DNA of 11,293 nt from contig DDAD01000092.1 of NCBI GenBank assembly GCA_002333205.1, forward strand, positions 16,947 to 28,239. Direction: 5' to 3'. This stretch comes from Pedobacter sp. UBA2067. GTDB taxonomy: Bacteria; Bacteroidota; Bacteroidia; Sphingobacteriales; Sphingobacteriaceae. Below the pieces are notes generated by a model. The model worked only from the letters and a program-made list of their open reading frames with translations, did no database searches and had not been told where the DNA came from. The first letter of the stretch is position 1, and each line of letters opens with the position of its first letter. Below are positions 1-9,000 of this stretch, piece by piece. The position numbers were made by a program, and so were the translations under genes.

Positions 1-297
1 AGAGTATTCGGAAAAGCCGACATTGCAAAACCTGCTGCTGTTAAGGATTTCATGGTATTACGGACCGAGAAAGACAAGCGAAGCGCCTGGATCAGGTGGA
101 TCACGAATGATGATGCCTTTGCATATAACATTTACATCGGCACGGATCCGGATAAGCTGTATAACTGCATCATGATCTATGGTGCGAACGAGTACTGGTA
201 TAAAGGTATGGACAAGGAAAAGCCGTATTACTTCCGCATTGAAGCGTTAAATGAGAACGGACAATCCAAGTTGTCGGATATCATTAAAGCAGAATAA
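1..297 (+). CDS. C-terminal end of a glycoside hydrolase (probably GH43) with FN3-like domain, partial
   Basis: The reading frame is open from the first base and ends with TAA at 295-297, so only the last 98 residues are present and the start lies left of the window. The fragment opens with an RVFG stretch, which I associate with the end of the beta-sandwich domain in Bacteroidota GH43 enzymes. A region of about 80 residues follows, with alternating hydrophobic strands (AWIRW, AYNIYIG, YYFRIEAL, ending NENGQSKLS) typical of a fibronectin type III fold. No catalytic residues fall in the visible part, so the family call rests on recalled similarity of this C-terminus and could be wrong at the family level. 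The next gene, a GH3 enzyme, begins 9 bp after the stop, which suggests co-transcription and a shared role in plant or microbial polysaccharide breakdown. Confidence 0.6.
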   Translation, partial: RVFGKADIAKPAAVKDFMVLRTEKDKRSAWIRWITNDDAFAYNIYIGTDPDKLYNCIMIYGANEYWYKGMDKEKPYYFRIEALNENGQSKLSDIIKAE

Positions 298-306
298 AGA
301 CAAAAA

Positions 307-2610
307 ATGAATATGAAAAGATCAACCTATCTGATGATAACGGCACTACTTTTTAGCAGTGGCGGTGGATTTGCACAGACGAAGCCAGCGGCTTCCGCAA
401 ATCCGAAAATGAACTCGTTCATTTCGACACTGATGTCGAAAATGACGATTGAAGAGAAAATTGGCCAGCTGAACCTGGTGACTGGTGGAGAAGCAACAAC
501 AGGCTCTGCTGTAAGCTCGGATGTTGAAGGCAAAATTCAGCGTGGCCAGGTGGGTGGTATTTTCAGTATGACGACCCCACAGCGTATCCGCAAAGCACAG
601 GAAATTGCGGTTACGAAAAGTAGACTAAAGATTCCTTTGATCTTCGGTCAGGATGTGATCCATGGTTATAAAACCACTTTCCCGATACCTCTTGGTCTTG
701 CCGCAACGTGGGATTTACCCCTGATCCAGAAGACTGCAAGAATTGCAGCGACGGAAGCGAGTGCAGACGGACTGAACTGGACCTTCTCCCCTATGGTGGA
801 TATTTCCAGAGATCCGCGCTGGGGCAGGATTTCTGAGGGCAGCGGTGAAGACACTTATCTAAGTTCGGAGATCGCGAAAGCAATGGTGAAAGGTTATCAA
901 GGTGATGATCTGACGAAATACAACACCATCATGGCCTGTGTGAAACACTTCGCGTTATATGGCGCAGCAGAATCGGGTCGTGATTACAACACCACTGACA
1001 TGAGTCTACACCGCATGTACAATGAATACCTGCCACCGTACAAAGCGGCGATTGACGCCGGTGCAGGTAGCGTAATGACCTCTTTTAATGACATCAATGG
1101 TGTGCCTGCAACTGCAAACAAATGGTTGATGACCGACCTGCTTCGTAAGCAGTGGGGATTTAATGGTTTTGTTGTTACGGATTATACTGCTGTTTCGGAA
1201 CTCATCGATCACGGACTTGGAGATCTTCAGCAGGTTTCTGCTTTATCATTAAAAGCAGGTGTTGAAATGGACATGGTAAGCGAGGGCTTTTTGAATACCC
1301 TTGGTAAATCATTAAAAGAAGGTAAAGTAACGGAAGAACAGATTAACAATGCTTGCCGTTTAGTACTTGAAGCAAAATACAAACTCGGCTTATTTGATGA
1401 CCCTTTCCGCTACTGCAATGATGCAAGGGCGAAAAAGGAAATCTTAACACCTGCAAACCTGCAGGCTGCACGTGAGGTAGCGACGCAAAGTTTCGTATTG
1501 TTGAAAAACCAAAACAATCTATTACCGCTTAAGAAGTCTGGTACCATTGCACTGGTAGGACCACTGGCAAATACCAGAAGCAACATGCCAGGTACCTGGA
1601 GCGTGAACGCTGAATTGAACAACACACCATCATTATTGGAAGGTTTGCAAACCGTTGTTGGTAAAAATGTAAAGATCCTGCATAGCCTTGGCTCGAACTT
1701 GCTTGCAGACCCTAGCTATCAGGAAAGGGCTACGATGTTTGGCCGTGAAATTCCACGTGACAACCGCAGCGAAGAGGTGATCATTCAGGAGGCAGTAGAA
1801 AACGCCAAAAAGGCGGACGTTGTTGTTGCGGCTTTAGGTGAAAGCTCGGAGATGAGTGGCGAAAGTTCCAGTCGTACAGACCTCGAAATTCCGGAAGTAC
1901 AACAGCGCTTATTGGCTGCTTTGTTAAAGACAGGTAAACCAGTAGTACTGGTATTGTTTACCGGCAGACCATTGGCATTGAAGTGGGAAAGTGAAAATGT
2001 ACCTGCCATATTGAACGTATGGTTCGGCGGCACACAGGCAGCCGCCGCTATCGCGGACGTACTTTTTGGAAACGTAAACCCATCAGGAAAGCTTACCGCA
2101 ACCTTCCCGCAGAATGTTGGTCAGGTACCAATCTATTATAGCCATAAAAATACTGGACGCCCTTTGGAAGAAGGAAAATGGTTTTCGAAGTTCCGTTCCA
2201 ATTACCTGGATGTGAGTAACGAGCCACTATATCCATTTGGTTATGGCTTAAGCTACACCACCTTCAGCTATGGTGACATTAAGTTGTCTGCACCAAGTTT
2301 CAAAGCTGGTGAATCCATTACAGCTCAAGTAAGGGTGACAAACACCGGCAAGTACGAAGGTAAGGAAGTCGTTCAGCTTTATACCCGCGACATGGTAGGC
2401 AGCATTACCCGTCCAGTGAAGGAGCTTAAAGGATTTCAGAAGATCAGCTTAAAACCCGGCGAAAGCAAAGAAGTGACTTTCACACTTTCTGCGGATGACC
2501 TGAAGTTCTTTAATGCTGACCTGCAATATGTTGCAGAGCCGGGCGACTTTAAGTTGTTTATTGGATCAAACTCCAGAGATGTAAAAACAGCAGACTTCAA
2601 ACTGTTGTAA
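307..2610 (+). CDS. bglX: Glycoside hydrolase family 3 beta-glucosidase/beta-xylosidase, BglX-like
   Basis: This is a complete 767-residue exo-acting glycosidase that should release terminal beta-linked sugars from oligosaccharides in the periplasm. E. coli BglX is of almost the same length. Residues 1-23 form a Sec signal peptide (basic MKR, hydrophobic core, cleavage after GGFA before Q24). The GH3 N-terminal barrel spans about 40-365. It contains KHF (213-215) and the nucleophile motif VVTDYTAV, with Asp292 as catalytic nucleophile by family analogy. The C-terminal GH3 domain spans about 395-650. Its GESSEMSGESSSR loop (511-523) is where the general acid/base glutamate is expected, E519 being the best candidate. 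The end of that domain reads YPFGYGLSYTTF (642-653). An FN3-like domain occupies roughly 675-755. The ATG at 307 is chosen because it directly precedes the signal peptide; a second ATG two codons later would also work. Whether glucose or xylose is preferred cannot be read from the sequence. Confidence 0.93.
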   Translation: MNMKRSTYLMITALLFSSGGGFAQTKPAASANPKMNSFISTLMSKMTIEEKIGQLNLVTGGEATTGSAVSSDVEGKIQRGQVGGIFSMTTPQRIRKAQEIAVTKSRLKIPLIFGQDVIHGYKTTFPIPLGLAATWDLPLIQKTARIAATEASADGLNWTFSPMVDISRDPRWGRISEGSGEDTYLSSEIAKAMVKGYQGDDLTKYNTIMACVKHFALYGAAESGRDYNTTDMSLHRMYNEYLPPYKAAIDAGAGSVMTSFNDINGVPATANKWLMTDLLRKQWGFNGFVVTDYTAVSELIDHGLGDLQQVSALSLKAGVEMDMVSEGFLNTLGKSLKEGKVTEEQINNACRLVLEAKYKLGLFDDPFRYCNDARAKKEILTPANLQAAREVATQSFVLLKNQNNLLPLKKSGTIALVGPLANTRSNMPGTWSVNAELNNTPSLLEGLQTVVGKNVKILHSLGSNLLADPSYQERATMFGREIPRDNRSEEVIIQEAVENAKKADVVVAALGESSEMSGESSSRTDLEIPEVQQRLLAALLKTGKPVVLVLFTGRPLALKWESENVPAILNVWFGGTQAAAAIADVLFGNVNPSGKLTATFPQNVGQVPIYYSHKNTGRPLEEGKWFSKFRSNYLDVSNEPLYPFGYGLSYTTFSYGDIKLSAPSFKAGESITAQVRVTNTGKYEGKEVVQLYTRDMVGSITRPVKELKGFQKISLKPGESKEVTFTLSADDLKFFNADLQYVAEPGDFKLFIGSNSRDVKTADFKLL

Positions 2611-2617
2611 CTTATGA

Positions 2618-2666
2618 GGGCATAAAAAAGCGGGTTGCATTTGATGCAAGCCGCTTTTTTATGCCC
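2618..2666. terminator. Two-way intrinsic terminator between convergent genes
   Basis: Two 23-base arms (2618-2640 and 2644-2666) are inverted complements with a single mismatch, separated by the 3-base loop TTG. Each arm carries an A6/T6 run beside the GC-rich part of the stem (AAAAAAGCGG and CCGCTTTTTT). The hairpin is therefore followed by a U-run whichever strand is transcribed. It starts 7 bp after the stop of the GH3 gene and lies 22 bp beyond the stop of the yebC-like gene, as expected for a terminator serving both. Confidence 0.9.
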
Positions 2667-2688
2667 TATATTTTTTGATGATTCAGAA

Positions 2689-3414
2689 TTAGTCTGCCAT
2701 ATTATGGTAAACTGCCTGCACGTCATCGTCTTCCTCAAGCTTGTCAATGAGTTTGAAAACATCTGCAGCCTGCTCTTCAGAGATCGGCGTAGTAGATAGC
2801 GCAATACGTTCCAGTTTCGCACTTTTCATTTCCACACCTAAGTCCTCAAGTGACTTCTGCATTTTACCGAAATCTTCAAAGGCGGTTTGCACAACTGCAA
2901 TATCATTTCCTTCTTCATCAGATTCCAAATACAATTCTTCAAGTCCTGAATCAATTAATTCGAATTCCAGTTCTTCCAAGTCACGCTCACCAGGTACAAA
3001 TCTGAAAATAGATTTACGATTGAAGATGAAATCCAGTGAACCTGTTTTACCAAGTGTACCACCAGTCTTGTTGAAATAGCTACGCACGTTAGCTACGGTT
3101 CTGTTGGTGTTGTCGGTAGCCGTTTCAATAAGGATGGCTACACCATGTTGAGCATAACCTTCATATACGTGTTCTTCGTATCCGTTTTCATCCTTGTTTG
3201 AAGCACGTTTAATTGCAGCATCTACACGATCTTTCGGCATGTTTACCGCTTTCGCATTTTGGATAGCTGTACGTAGTCGGGAGTTGGTATCCGGATTAGG
3301 GCCGCCATCTTTAACAGCCATTACGATCTCCTTACCTATACGTGTAAACTGGACAGCCATTTTTGCCCAGCGTTTAAATTTTCTTTCTTTTCTAAATTCA
3401 AATGCTCTTCCCAT
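2689..3414 (-). CDS. YebC/PmpR (TACO1) family protein
   Basis: This 241-residue cytoplasmic protein matches the YebC family in length (E. coli YebC has 246). The start MGRAFEFRKERK is the usual Bacteroidota form of the family's basic N-terminus. The signature region follows at about 37-70: GGPNPDTNSRLRTAIQNAKA, then NMPKDRVDAAIKRA. Next come YEEHVYEGYAQHGVAILIE and TDNTNRTVANVRSYFNKTGG (about 79-119), the central conserved block. The C-terminus is acidic (EEDDDVQAVYHN). Family members were first described as DNA-binding regulators (PmpR in Pseudomonas). Mitochondrial TACO1 and newer bacterial work point instead to a role in translation, easing stalls at proline-rich stretches, so the old label 'transcriptional regulator' should be used with care. 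The gene starts 23 bp after the upstream threonine dehydrogenase gene and is probably read from the same transcript; I saw no promoter of its own in that gap. Confidence 0.93.
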   Translation of the reverse strand: MGRAFEFRKERKFKRWAKMAVQFTRIGKEIVMAVKDGGPNPDTNSRLRTAIQNAKAVNMPKDRVDAAIKRASNKDENGYEEHVYEGYAQHGVAILIETATDNTNRTVANVRSYFNKTGGTLGKTGSLDFIFNRKSIFRFVPGERDLEELEFELIDSGLEELYLESDEEGNDIAVVQTAFEDFGKMQKSLEDLGVEMKSAKLERIALSTTPISEEQAADVFKLIDKLEEDDDVQAVYHNMAD

Positions 3415-3437
3415 TGTATTTTATTGAAGGGGTTTCC

Positions 3438-4385
3438 TTATTTATTTTTTAAATTGTCTAACATGTCCGCGGTCATCTTTGCCAGATCAAACTGAGGCTT
3501 CCATGCCCAGTCCTTTGTAGCAAAGGAATCATCGATAGAACTTGGCCAGCTGTTGGCAATAAGTTGCCTTGGGTCATTGCTGGTGTAAGTTAACTCAAAA
3601 TCCGGAATATGCTTTTTAATTTCTGCTGCGAGTACTTCTGGCGTAAAGCTCACACCTGCGAAGTTATAACTTGATCTGATGCTGATGTATCGTGCCGGGG
3701 CATCCATTAATTCAATAGTTCCGCGAATGGCATCATCCATATACATCATTGGTAGTTCAGTGTCGGCGTCCAGGAAAGATGCATAGCTGCTCTTTTTCAG
3801 TGCATCATGGAAAATGTGAATGGCGTAGTCGGTAGTTCCTCCACCTGGTGCTGCTTTCCAGCTGATCAATCCTGGGTAGCGGATGCTTCTCACGTCAAGG
3901 CCGTACTTCTGGTTGTAGTATTCACACCATCTTTCACCTGCCAATTTGCTGATGCCGTAAACGGTGTTTGGGTCCATCACACAGTACTGAGGGGTATTCT
4001 GTTTTGGCGAGTTCGGTCCGAACACTGCAATGGAACTTGGCCAGTACACTTTGGCTGTTTTATACGTCAAGGCAAGCTCAAGAACATGTAACAGTCCGTT
4101 CATGTTTAGGTCCCAGGCGAGTTTTGGATTCTGTTCGCCGGTTGCGGATAATAATGCAGCGAGAAGATAAACTTGTGTCGGTTTATATTTCTGGAAGATG
4201 GCGTTTAAGGTATCCCTTTCCAGGACATTGACGAACTCAAAAGGTCCGGAATTCTTAATATCGTAGTCAGGACGGCGGATGTCGCATGCGATCACATAAT
4301 CTTCGCCGTAAGTTTTTCTAAGAGCGGTAACAAGTTCGGTACCTATCTGCCCGTTGGAGCCTAAAACAAGTATTTTCTCACGCAT
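3438..4385 (-). CDS. L-threonine 3-dehydrogenase, short-chain dehydrogenase type
   Basis: This 315-residue NAD-dependent enzyme should oxidise L-threonine to 2-amino-3-oxobutyrate, which a glycine C-acetyltransferase (not in the window) would split to glycine and acetyl-CoA. It belongs to the extended SDR (GalE-like) type rather than the zinc-dependent Tdh of E. coli. The Rossmann motif GSNGQIG is at 9-15. WPSSIAVFG (115-123) supplies the active-site serine. VYGISK gives the YxxxK pair Y143/K147. PGGGTTDYAIHIF (180-192) and LPMMYMDDAI (211-220) are typical of SDR threonine dehydrogenases and separate it from sugar epimerases. The frame stays open 16 codons further to a TTG at 4433. I chose the ATG at 4385 because it leads straight into the Rossmann strand and because the promoter lies inside that extension. 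The yebC-like gene follows after 23 bp. Confidence 0.85.
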   Translation of the reverse strand: MREKILVLGSNGQIGTELVTALRKTYGEDYVIACDIRRPDYDIKNSGPFEFVNVLERDTLNAIFQKYKPTQVYLLAALLSATGEQNPKLAWDLNMNGLLHVLELALTYKTAKVYWPSSIAVFGPNSPKQNTPQYCVMDPNTVYGISKLAGERWCEYYNQKYGLDVRSIRYPGLISWKAAPGGGTTDYAIHIFHDALKKSSYASFLDADTELPMMYMDDAIRGTIELMDAPARYISIRSSYNFAGVSFTPEVLAAEIKKHIPDFELTYTSNDPRQLIANSWPSSIDDSFATKDWAWKPQFDLAKMTADMLDNLKNK

Positions 4386-4401
4386 TAAATTAAAGTTTTG
4401 G

Positions 4402-4433
4402 CAAAGGTAAAAAAAGCAGGGAAACCTGAGCAA
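4402..4433 (-). promoter_or_regulatory. Bacteroidota-type promoter (TTG / TAnnTTTG) for the threonine dehydrogenase gene
   Basis: Read on the - strand, TACCTTTG (4409-4402) is an exact match to the TAnnTTTG -7 element of the Bacteroidota primary sigma factor. A TTG (4433-4431) lies 21 bp upstream as the -33 element. The predicted transcript would begin a few bases before the ATG at 4385, giving a very short leader. This placement rules out the upstream in-frame TTG as a start for this transcript. It is a pattern match only, with no experimental support. Confidence 0.6.
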
Positions 4434-4483
4434 AATGTTTGGCCATGTAATTGGTGACTTCCTAATAAATTTCCATTGAAACG

Positions 4484-4518
4484 AAAAAAGGCTAACAGGT
4501 TGTGCCTGTTAGCCTTTT
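4484..4518 (-). terminator. Intrinsic terminator of the susC-susD operon
   Basis: Arms 4486-4499 and 4505-4518 form a perfect 14-bp stem (GGCTAACAGG core) with a 5-base loop. On the - strand the hairpin is followed by a run of six T (complement of 4484-4489). It lies 16 bp beyond the susD stop. On the + strand the T-run is only four long before a C, so termination from the other side should be weaker. The remaining bases between 4434 and 4534 hold nothing else I can recognise. Confidence 0.88.
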
Positions 4519-4534
4519 CTATTGTGGATTAAGA

Positions 4535-6046
4535 TTAGTAACCCGGATTTTGAATTAAGTTTGTATTACCCAATTGGTTGTTTGGAATTGGGAAAAGCAG
4601 GTATTTTGGATCATCAACAGTTTTCTCCTGTGTAGGCGTTAGGAATTGACCAAAACGGATCAGATCTTGTCTTCTCATGCCTTCCCAGAAGAATTCTCTT
4701 CCACGTTCATCAAGCAGGTTTTCCAAGGTCAGGTTAGTCAACGGACTTGCACCTCTTACCGTCCTTAATGAGTTTACAATGGTTAATGCAGGGCCATTTT
4801 GGGAGGTTCTTAATAAGGCTTCCGCTTTCATCAACAATACATCCGCATAACGGAAATAAACCCAGTCATTCTCTGAAATACCTGTTGCAATGTTCGTATA
4901 GTCGATGGGATATTTGATTACCCTGATGCCCCCAACTTCAAGGTGGTTTGGATCTCTTTCGATGATGCTAACTTCTGGGGTAAAGATCAGGTTATTACCT
5001 CTTCTATCTTTTAAAGCAGTGCCATTCTGATCTGTTTGTTGTCCGACAAGGAAACCAACTCTTACACCAGAAACGTTTGTCACACCTGGATAAGCACCAC
5101 CTCTCCGACTATCTGAAGCTTCAAATTTGTTATAAAAATCTGAAAGTGTAGCGAACCCGTTGTTGCCATTTGGGTTTTGATTGTAGTGCAACCCAGCAAT
5201 CCAGGTACTATTTACACCACCTGCATCGGAACCACCAATGTTTTGAGCGGTAAAAATATTCTCCTTGGATAAGGCATCATTATTTGGGGCAAAATTGTCG
5301 AAATAGTTTGCCGACAAGGTGTATTTACCTGCATTGATAATCTGATCAGCCAGGGTAATCACCTGATTCATATCAGCGGCATCGAAAGTTGGTGTCTGCC
5401 GATTTAAGAATGCGCCCTTATTCAGGTAACATTTCATCAACAAGACTCTTGCAGCATCTTTATTAGCCTTGTAGTTCGGGCCATCCGGAAGATCCGGTAA
5501 TATTGCGTTCAACTCAGCCACAATATAATCAAACGCTTCTACAGTTTGTCTCACCTTAGAAGGCTTTGTCACGTCTTCTCCGGGTTCACGATAAGGTACT
5601 TGCCCCCATCCATCGAGGATAGAAAACTGAGCCATTGCTCTAAGGAAGCGAGCTTCAGCGGCCTGAACAGGTGTCGGATTAAACTGCAACAAGTTGGTTG
5701 TAACGTAACTAACGCTATTTAAATCTCTGAACACACTTGAGATACGTGCATGGTCTGTGGCCCATCTATGGAGATGTAAAGCCCTCCATGCACCATTGTC
5801 ATCCCAATCGCCCGCTCTTGTGGGTGCAATTGCTTCATCAGTAGGAAATTCCTGCAATGCCCACCAGCCATAAGTACCCTGGTAGGGACTACGCATTGAC
5901 GTATAACTGGCGTTCAATAATCCAGCAACGTTTTCTGAGGAGACGCCAGTATTACCAATTTGGCCGTTTAGTTTCTCATCTAGTTTAGTACACCCTGTTG
6001 CAAAGAAAGTCAATGCAACGAAGGCTGTTATATATCTTTTTTTCAT
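4535..6046 (-). CDS. SusD/RagB-family outer-membrane glycan-binding lipoprotein
   Basis: This 503-residue lipoprotein should sit on the outer face of the outer membrane as the lid and substrate-binding partner of the SusC channel encoded just upstream. The signal peptide ends in the lipobox FATGC, so Cys19 would be lipidated. The next residues TKLDEK are acidic/basic, in keeping with a Bacteroidota surface-export signal. The N-terminal SusD domain includes LLNASYTSMRSPYQ (about 43-56) and EARFLRAMAQFSILDGWGQVP (about 131-151), the usual TPR-like region. The C-terminal RagB/SusD domain holds YFRYADVLLMKAEALL (397-412) and ERGREFFWEGMRRQDLIRF (447-465), and the protein ends NPGY as many SusD proteins do. 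Trp residues at 61, 62, 81, 87 and 95 are candidates for sugar stacking, but the substrate cannot be told. Seventeen bp separate it from the susC stop, with no Shine-Dalgarno sequence. Confidence 0.95.
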   Translation of the reverse strand: MKKRYITAFVALTFFATGCTKLDEKLNGQIGNTGVSSENVAGLLNASYTSMRSPYQGTYGWWALQEFPTDEAIAPTRAGDWDDNGAWRALHLHRWATDHARISSVFRDLNSVSYVTTNLLQFNPTPVQAAEARFLRAMAQFSILDGWGQVPYREPGEDVTKPSKVRQTVEAFDYIVAELNAILPDLPDGPNYKANKDAARVLLMKCYLNKGAFLNRQTPTFDAADMNQVITLADQIINAGKYTLSANYFDNFAPNNDALSKENIFTAQNIGGSDAGGVNSTWIAGLHYNQNPNGNNGFATLSDFYNKFEASDSRRGGAYPGVTNVSGVRVGFLVGQQTDQNGTALKDRRGNNLIFTPEVSIIERDPNHLEVGGIRVIKYPIDYTNIATGISENDWVYFRYADVLLMKAEALLRTSQNGPALTIVNSLRTVRGASPLTNLTLENLLDERGREFFWEGMRRQDLIRFGQFLTPTQEKTVDDPKYLLFPIPNNQLGNTNLIQNPGY

Positions 6047-6063
6047 GTTTCAAGAATTACATA

Positions 6064-9000
6064 TTAAAGTGAAAAATTTACCCCGAAGTTGAAGGTGCGG
6101 GCAGAAGGATAGGAAATGTAATCTATTCCTGCGGAAGGCACACCGTTTACACTTTTATCAACATTTACTTCAGGATCAAATCCTTTATACTTTGTTATTA
6201 CAAAAAGATTCTGTCCGTTCACGAAAATATTGAGTGCTTTTATCGACTTGCCAAGGTTTCCAATGTTATAGTTGATTGTCGCATTCGCAAGCTTTAAATA
6301 ATCACCTTTCTCAATGTACCGGGACGAGGCCGCAATTGGATTAGCCAAAGACTCCTGAATGGAAGAGTTCAGTAATGCGCTTGCGATGTTTTTTCCAGTA
6401 CCTAAATTGGAAATTGGTAGAACAGAGTTGGCGGTGTTGTTATAAATATCCTGTCCAAAAGAACCGTTGAAATTGGCTGTTAAGGACAGATTTTTATATC
6501 TAAGGTTTGTAGACAGACCCAGGATTACTTTTGGATTTGGGTTACCCACATAGTAATAGGTATATCCTTCATCTGTATAAAGCGAGAATCCATTTTGGTC
6601 AAGACCATTATATTCCCTGGTTACCATGGCAAATAGTGGCAATCCACTTTTGATGACTTCGATCGTAACATCACTTAAACCTTGTCCGCTCAGCGCACCT
6701 GTATTGATTATACCTGTGATGTCTTTAACTTGGTTGTTTATAAACGTTGCATTTCCACCCAAAGACCAGGATACATCTTCCTTTTCAATGATATTGCCGT
6801 TTAATGCAAGCTCTACCCCTTTATTCACAATTTTACCTGGTAAGTTCTGCCAGGTAACCGCAACACCCGGGTTTGCAGGAACGAAAGGAATTTGTGGGAA
6901 TAACAAGTCTGTAGTTGTTTTATTGAAATAATCTACTGAACCACTCAGCCTATTGTTAAAGAGTGTGAAGTCAGCACCGATGTTAATCTGCTTATCTGAC
7001 TGCCATTTCAACTGCGTGTTTTCATTATTTACACCAACAAAAGATGGCTGTCCATTCGCATAGTTAATGTTGTAGCGCTGTTGAGCAGAACCGGAAGGGA
7101 ATTCCTGATTACCAGTTAAACCGTAACCCGCTCTAATTTTTAATTGATTTAGCCAATTTACATCTGTAAGGAAGCTCTCATTTTTGATGTTCCATGCTGC
7201 TGAGAAAGATGGGAAATATCCATAACGGTTATCTGATCCGAACTTGGTTGAACCGTCTGCTCGGAAAGTTGCAGTTAATAAGTATTTATCAGCATAATTG
7301 AAAATTGCACGTGCAAAGTAAGACTGGAGTTGTGTGGTAGGATCATTAAAAGAACTTAATGTCCGGTTTGCGGGAGGTGTAGCCTGCATGATATCCGTAT
7401 AGTCCACGTCAATATCACCAAAACCTCTGGCAGTACTCACGATGCCCTTGTTAATGTAATTGGTATACTCATAGCCCAGGACTGCATTCAAATTTAATTT
7501 GCTTACAATCTCTTTGTTAAAGTTCAAGGTATTCGTGAACTGCTGGGTGATGAGTTCACTGTTGGCGTAACTTGCAAAGCCACCTAAAAACTCACCATTT
7601 GCCTGGATGCCGTTCAGGTTTAAAAAGCTTCTTGCGGATGCTCTTCGTATACCAGTACTGTAATTTACACTGGCAAGCATGCGATATTCAAGCCAAGGGG
7701 TAATCTTGTAATAAGGGGATACACTACCCAGGATTGTAGAAACTTTCGAGCGGTCTCTAGACGCTTCCATCATAACAGCTGGATTGATGGTAGTACCCCG
7801 TTCGATGAAAAGCGAGCCATCCGGATTTCTAAATGGGCGGGTTGGGTTCCAGGATAAGGCCTGGCTGATTAAGCTACCTGTAAAACCTGCATCGGTTGTG
7901 ATTGGCGCAATGTTTTCCAGATATTGATTGCTGATCAAGTTCACATCCAAACCAAGTTTTTTGCTTTCCAGAAATTTGAAGTTACCATTAAACGATCCGC
8001 TGTATTTAGTAAAGTCGGTGTTTTTGATGATACCTTGCTGATCCTGATAGCCAAATGAAGCACGGTAGGTGTTATCCTGATTGCCACCACTTAGTCCAAT
8101 AGAGTAGTTCTGGTTGTATGCTGTACGGGTAATCTCGTCCATCGCATCTACATTACTACCAAAATCGCCGGTTGTTAAGCCATATTTGGTTAACGCAGCG
8201 CGGTACTCGTCGCCGTCCAGCACATCAATTTTTCTGGCCATGTTACTTACGCCCGTTGAAGCACTCACGTCTATTTTTGTGGCACCACTTTGACCACGTT
8301 TTGTAGTGATTAAAACAACACCATAGGCCGCTCTTGATCCATAGATAGCAGTTGCAGATGCATCCTTCAATACCTCCATGCTGGCGATATCGGCAGGATT
8401 GATAAAGTTCAAAGGATTTCCGCCCGGTGCATTTCCAATACCACCGCTTGCTGAAGGACGTGCAGACCTGTTGTCTAACGCTACACCATCGACTACATAC
8501 AAAGGCTGTCCTGAACCTGTCATAGCGGTATTACCACGAATACGGACAGTAGTAGAACCGCCTGGTTGTCCACTGTTATTGATCATCTGAACACCGGCGA
8601 CTTTACCCTGGATCAATTGATCCGGAGCATTCAATGGGCCTTTGTTGAAGTCTTTGGCCCCCACCGTTGTTGCGGCACCGGTAAGATCACTCTTTCTAAC
8701 GGAACCATATCCCACGACGGTTACCACATCCAGTTCATTCGCCCCGGAGAGTGCGACATCAATGGTCGTTCTGTTGTTGATAAGTAAAGTTTGGGTTTCT
8801 AGCCCCACGTAGCTGAAAGCTAACTGCGTGACATTTGCTGGTACCGTAATGGCAAACCGGCCTTCAGCATCGGTAAGCACCTTGACGTTAGCGCCCACGG
8901 CAGAGACTGTAGCGCCTGCGAGTGTGTTATTTTCATTGTCACGAATGGTTCCCCGAATGAGGGTTTGGGCAAAAGCCGCTGCGTTGATGAAGACTAACAA

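Noticed and set aside
2436..2822. A 128-codon frame on the - strand crossing the terminator
   Set aside because: It overlaps the GH3 gene antisense, runs through the terminator palindrome and into the yebC-like gene in another frame. Its translation shows no domain-like pattern.
3415..3437. Search for a separate yebC promoter in the 23-bp gap
   Set aside because: No TAnnTTTG-like element is present in the gap or just upstream of it.
3438..4433. Longer dehydrogenase version beginning at 4433
   Set aside because: It would begin at TTG, adds a Cys/Phe-rich stretch unlike SDR N-termini, and contains the promoter elements.
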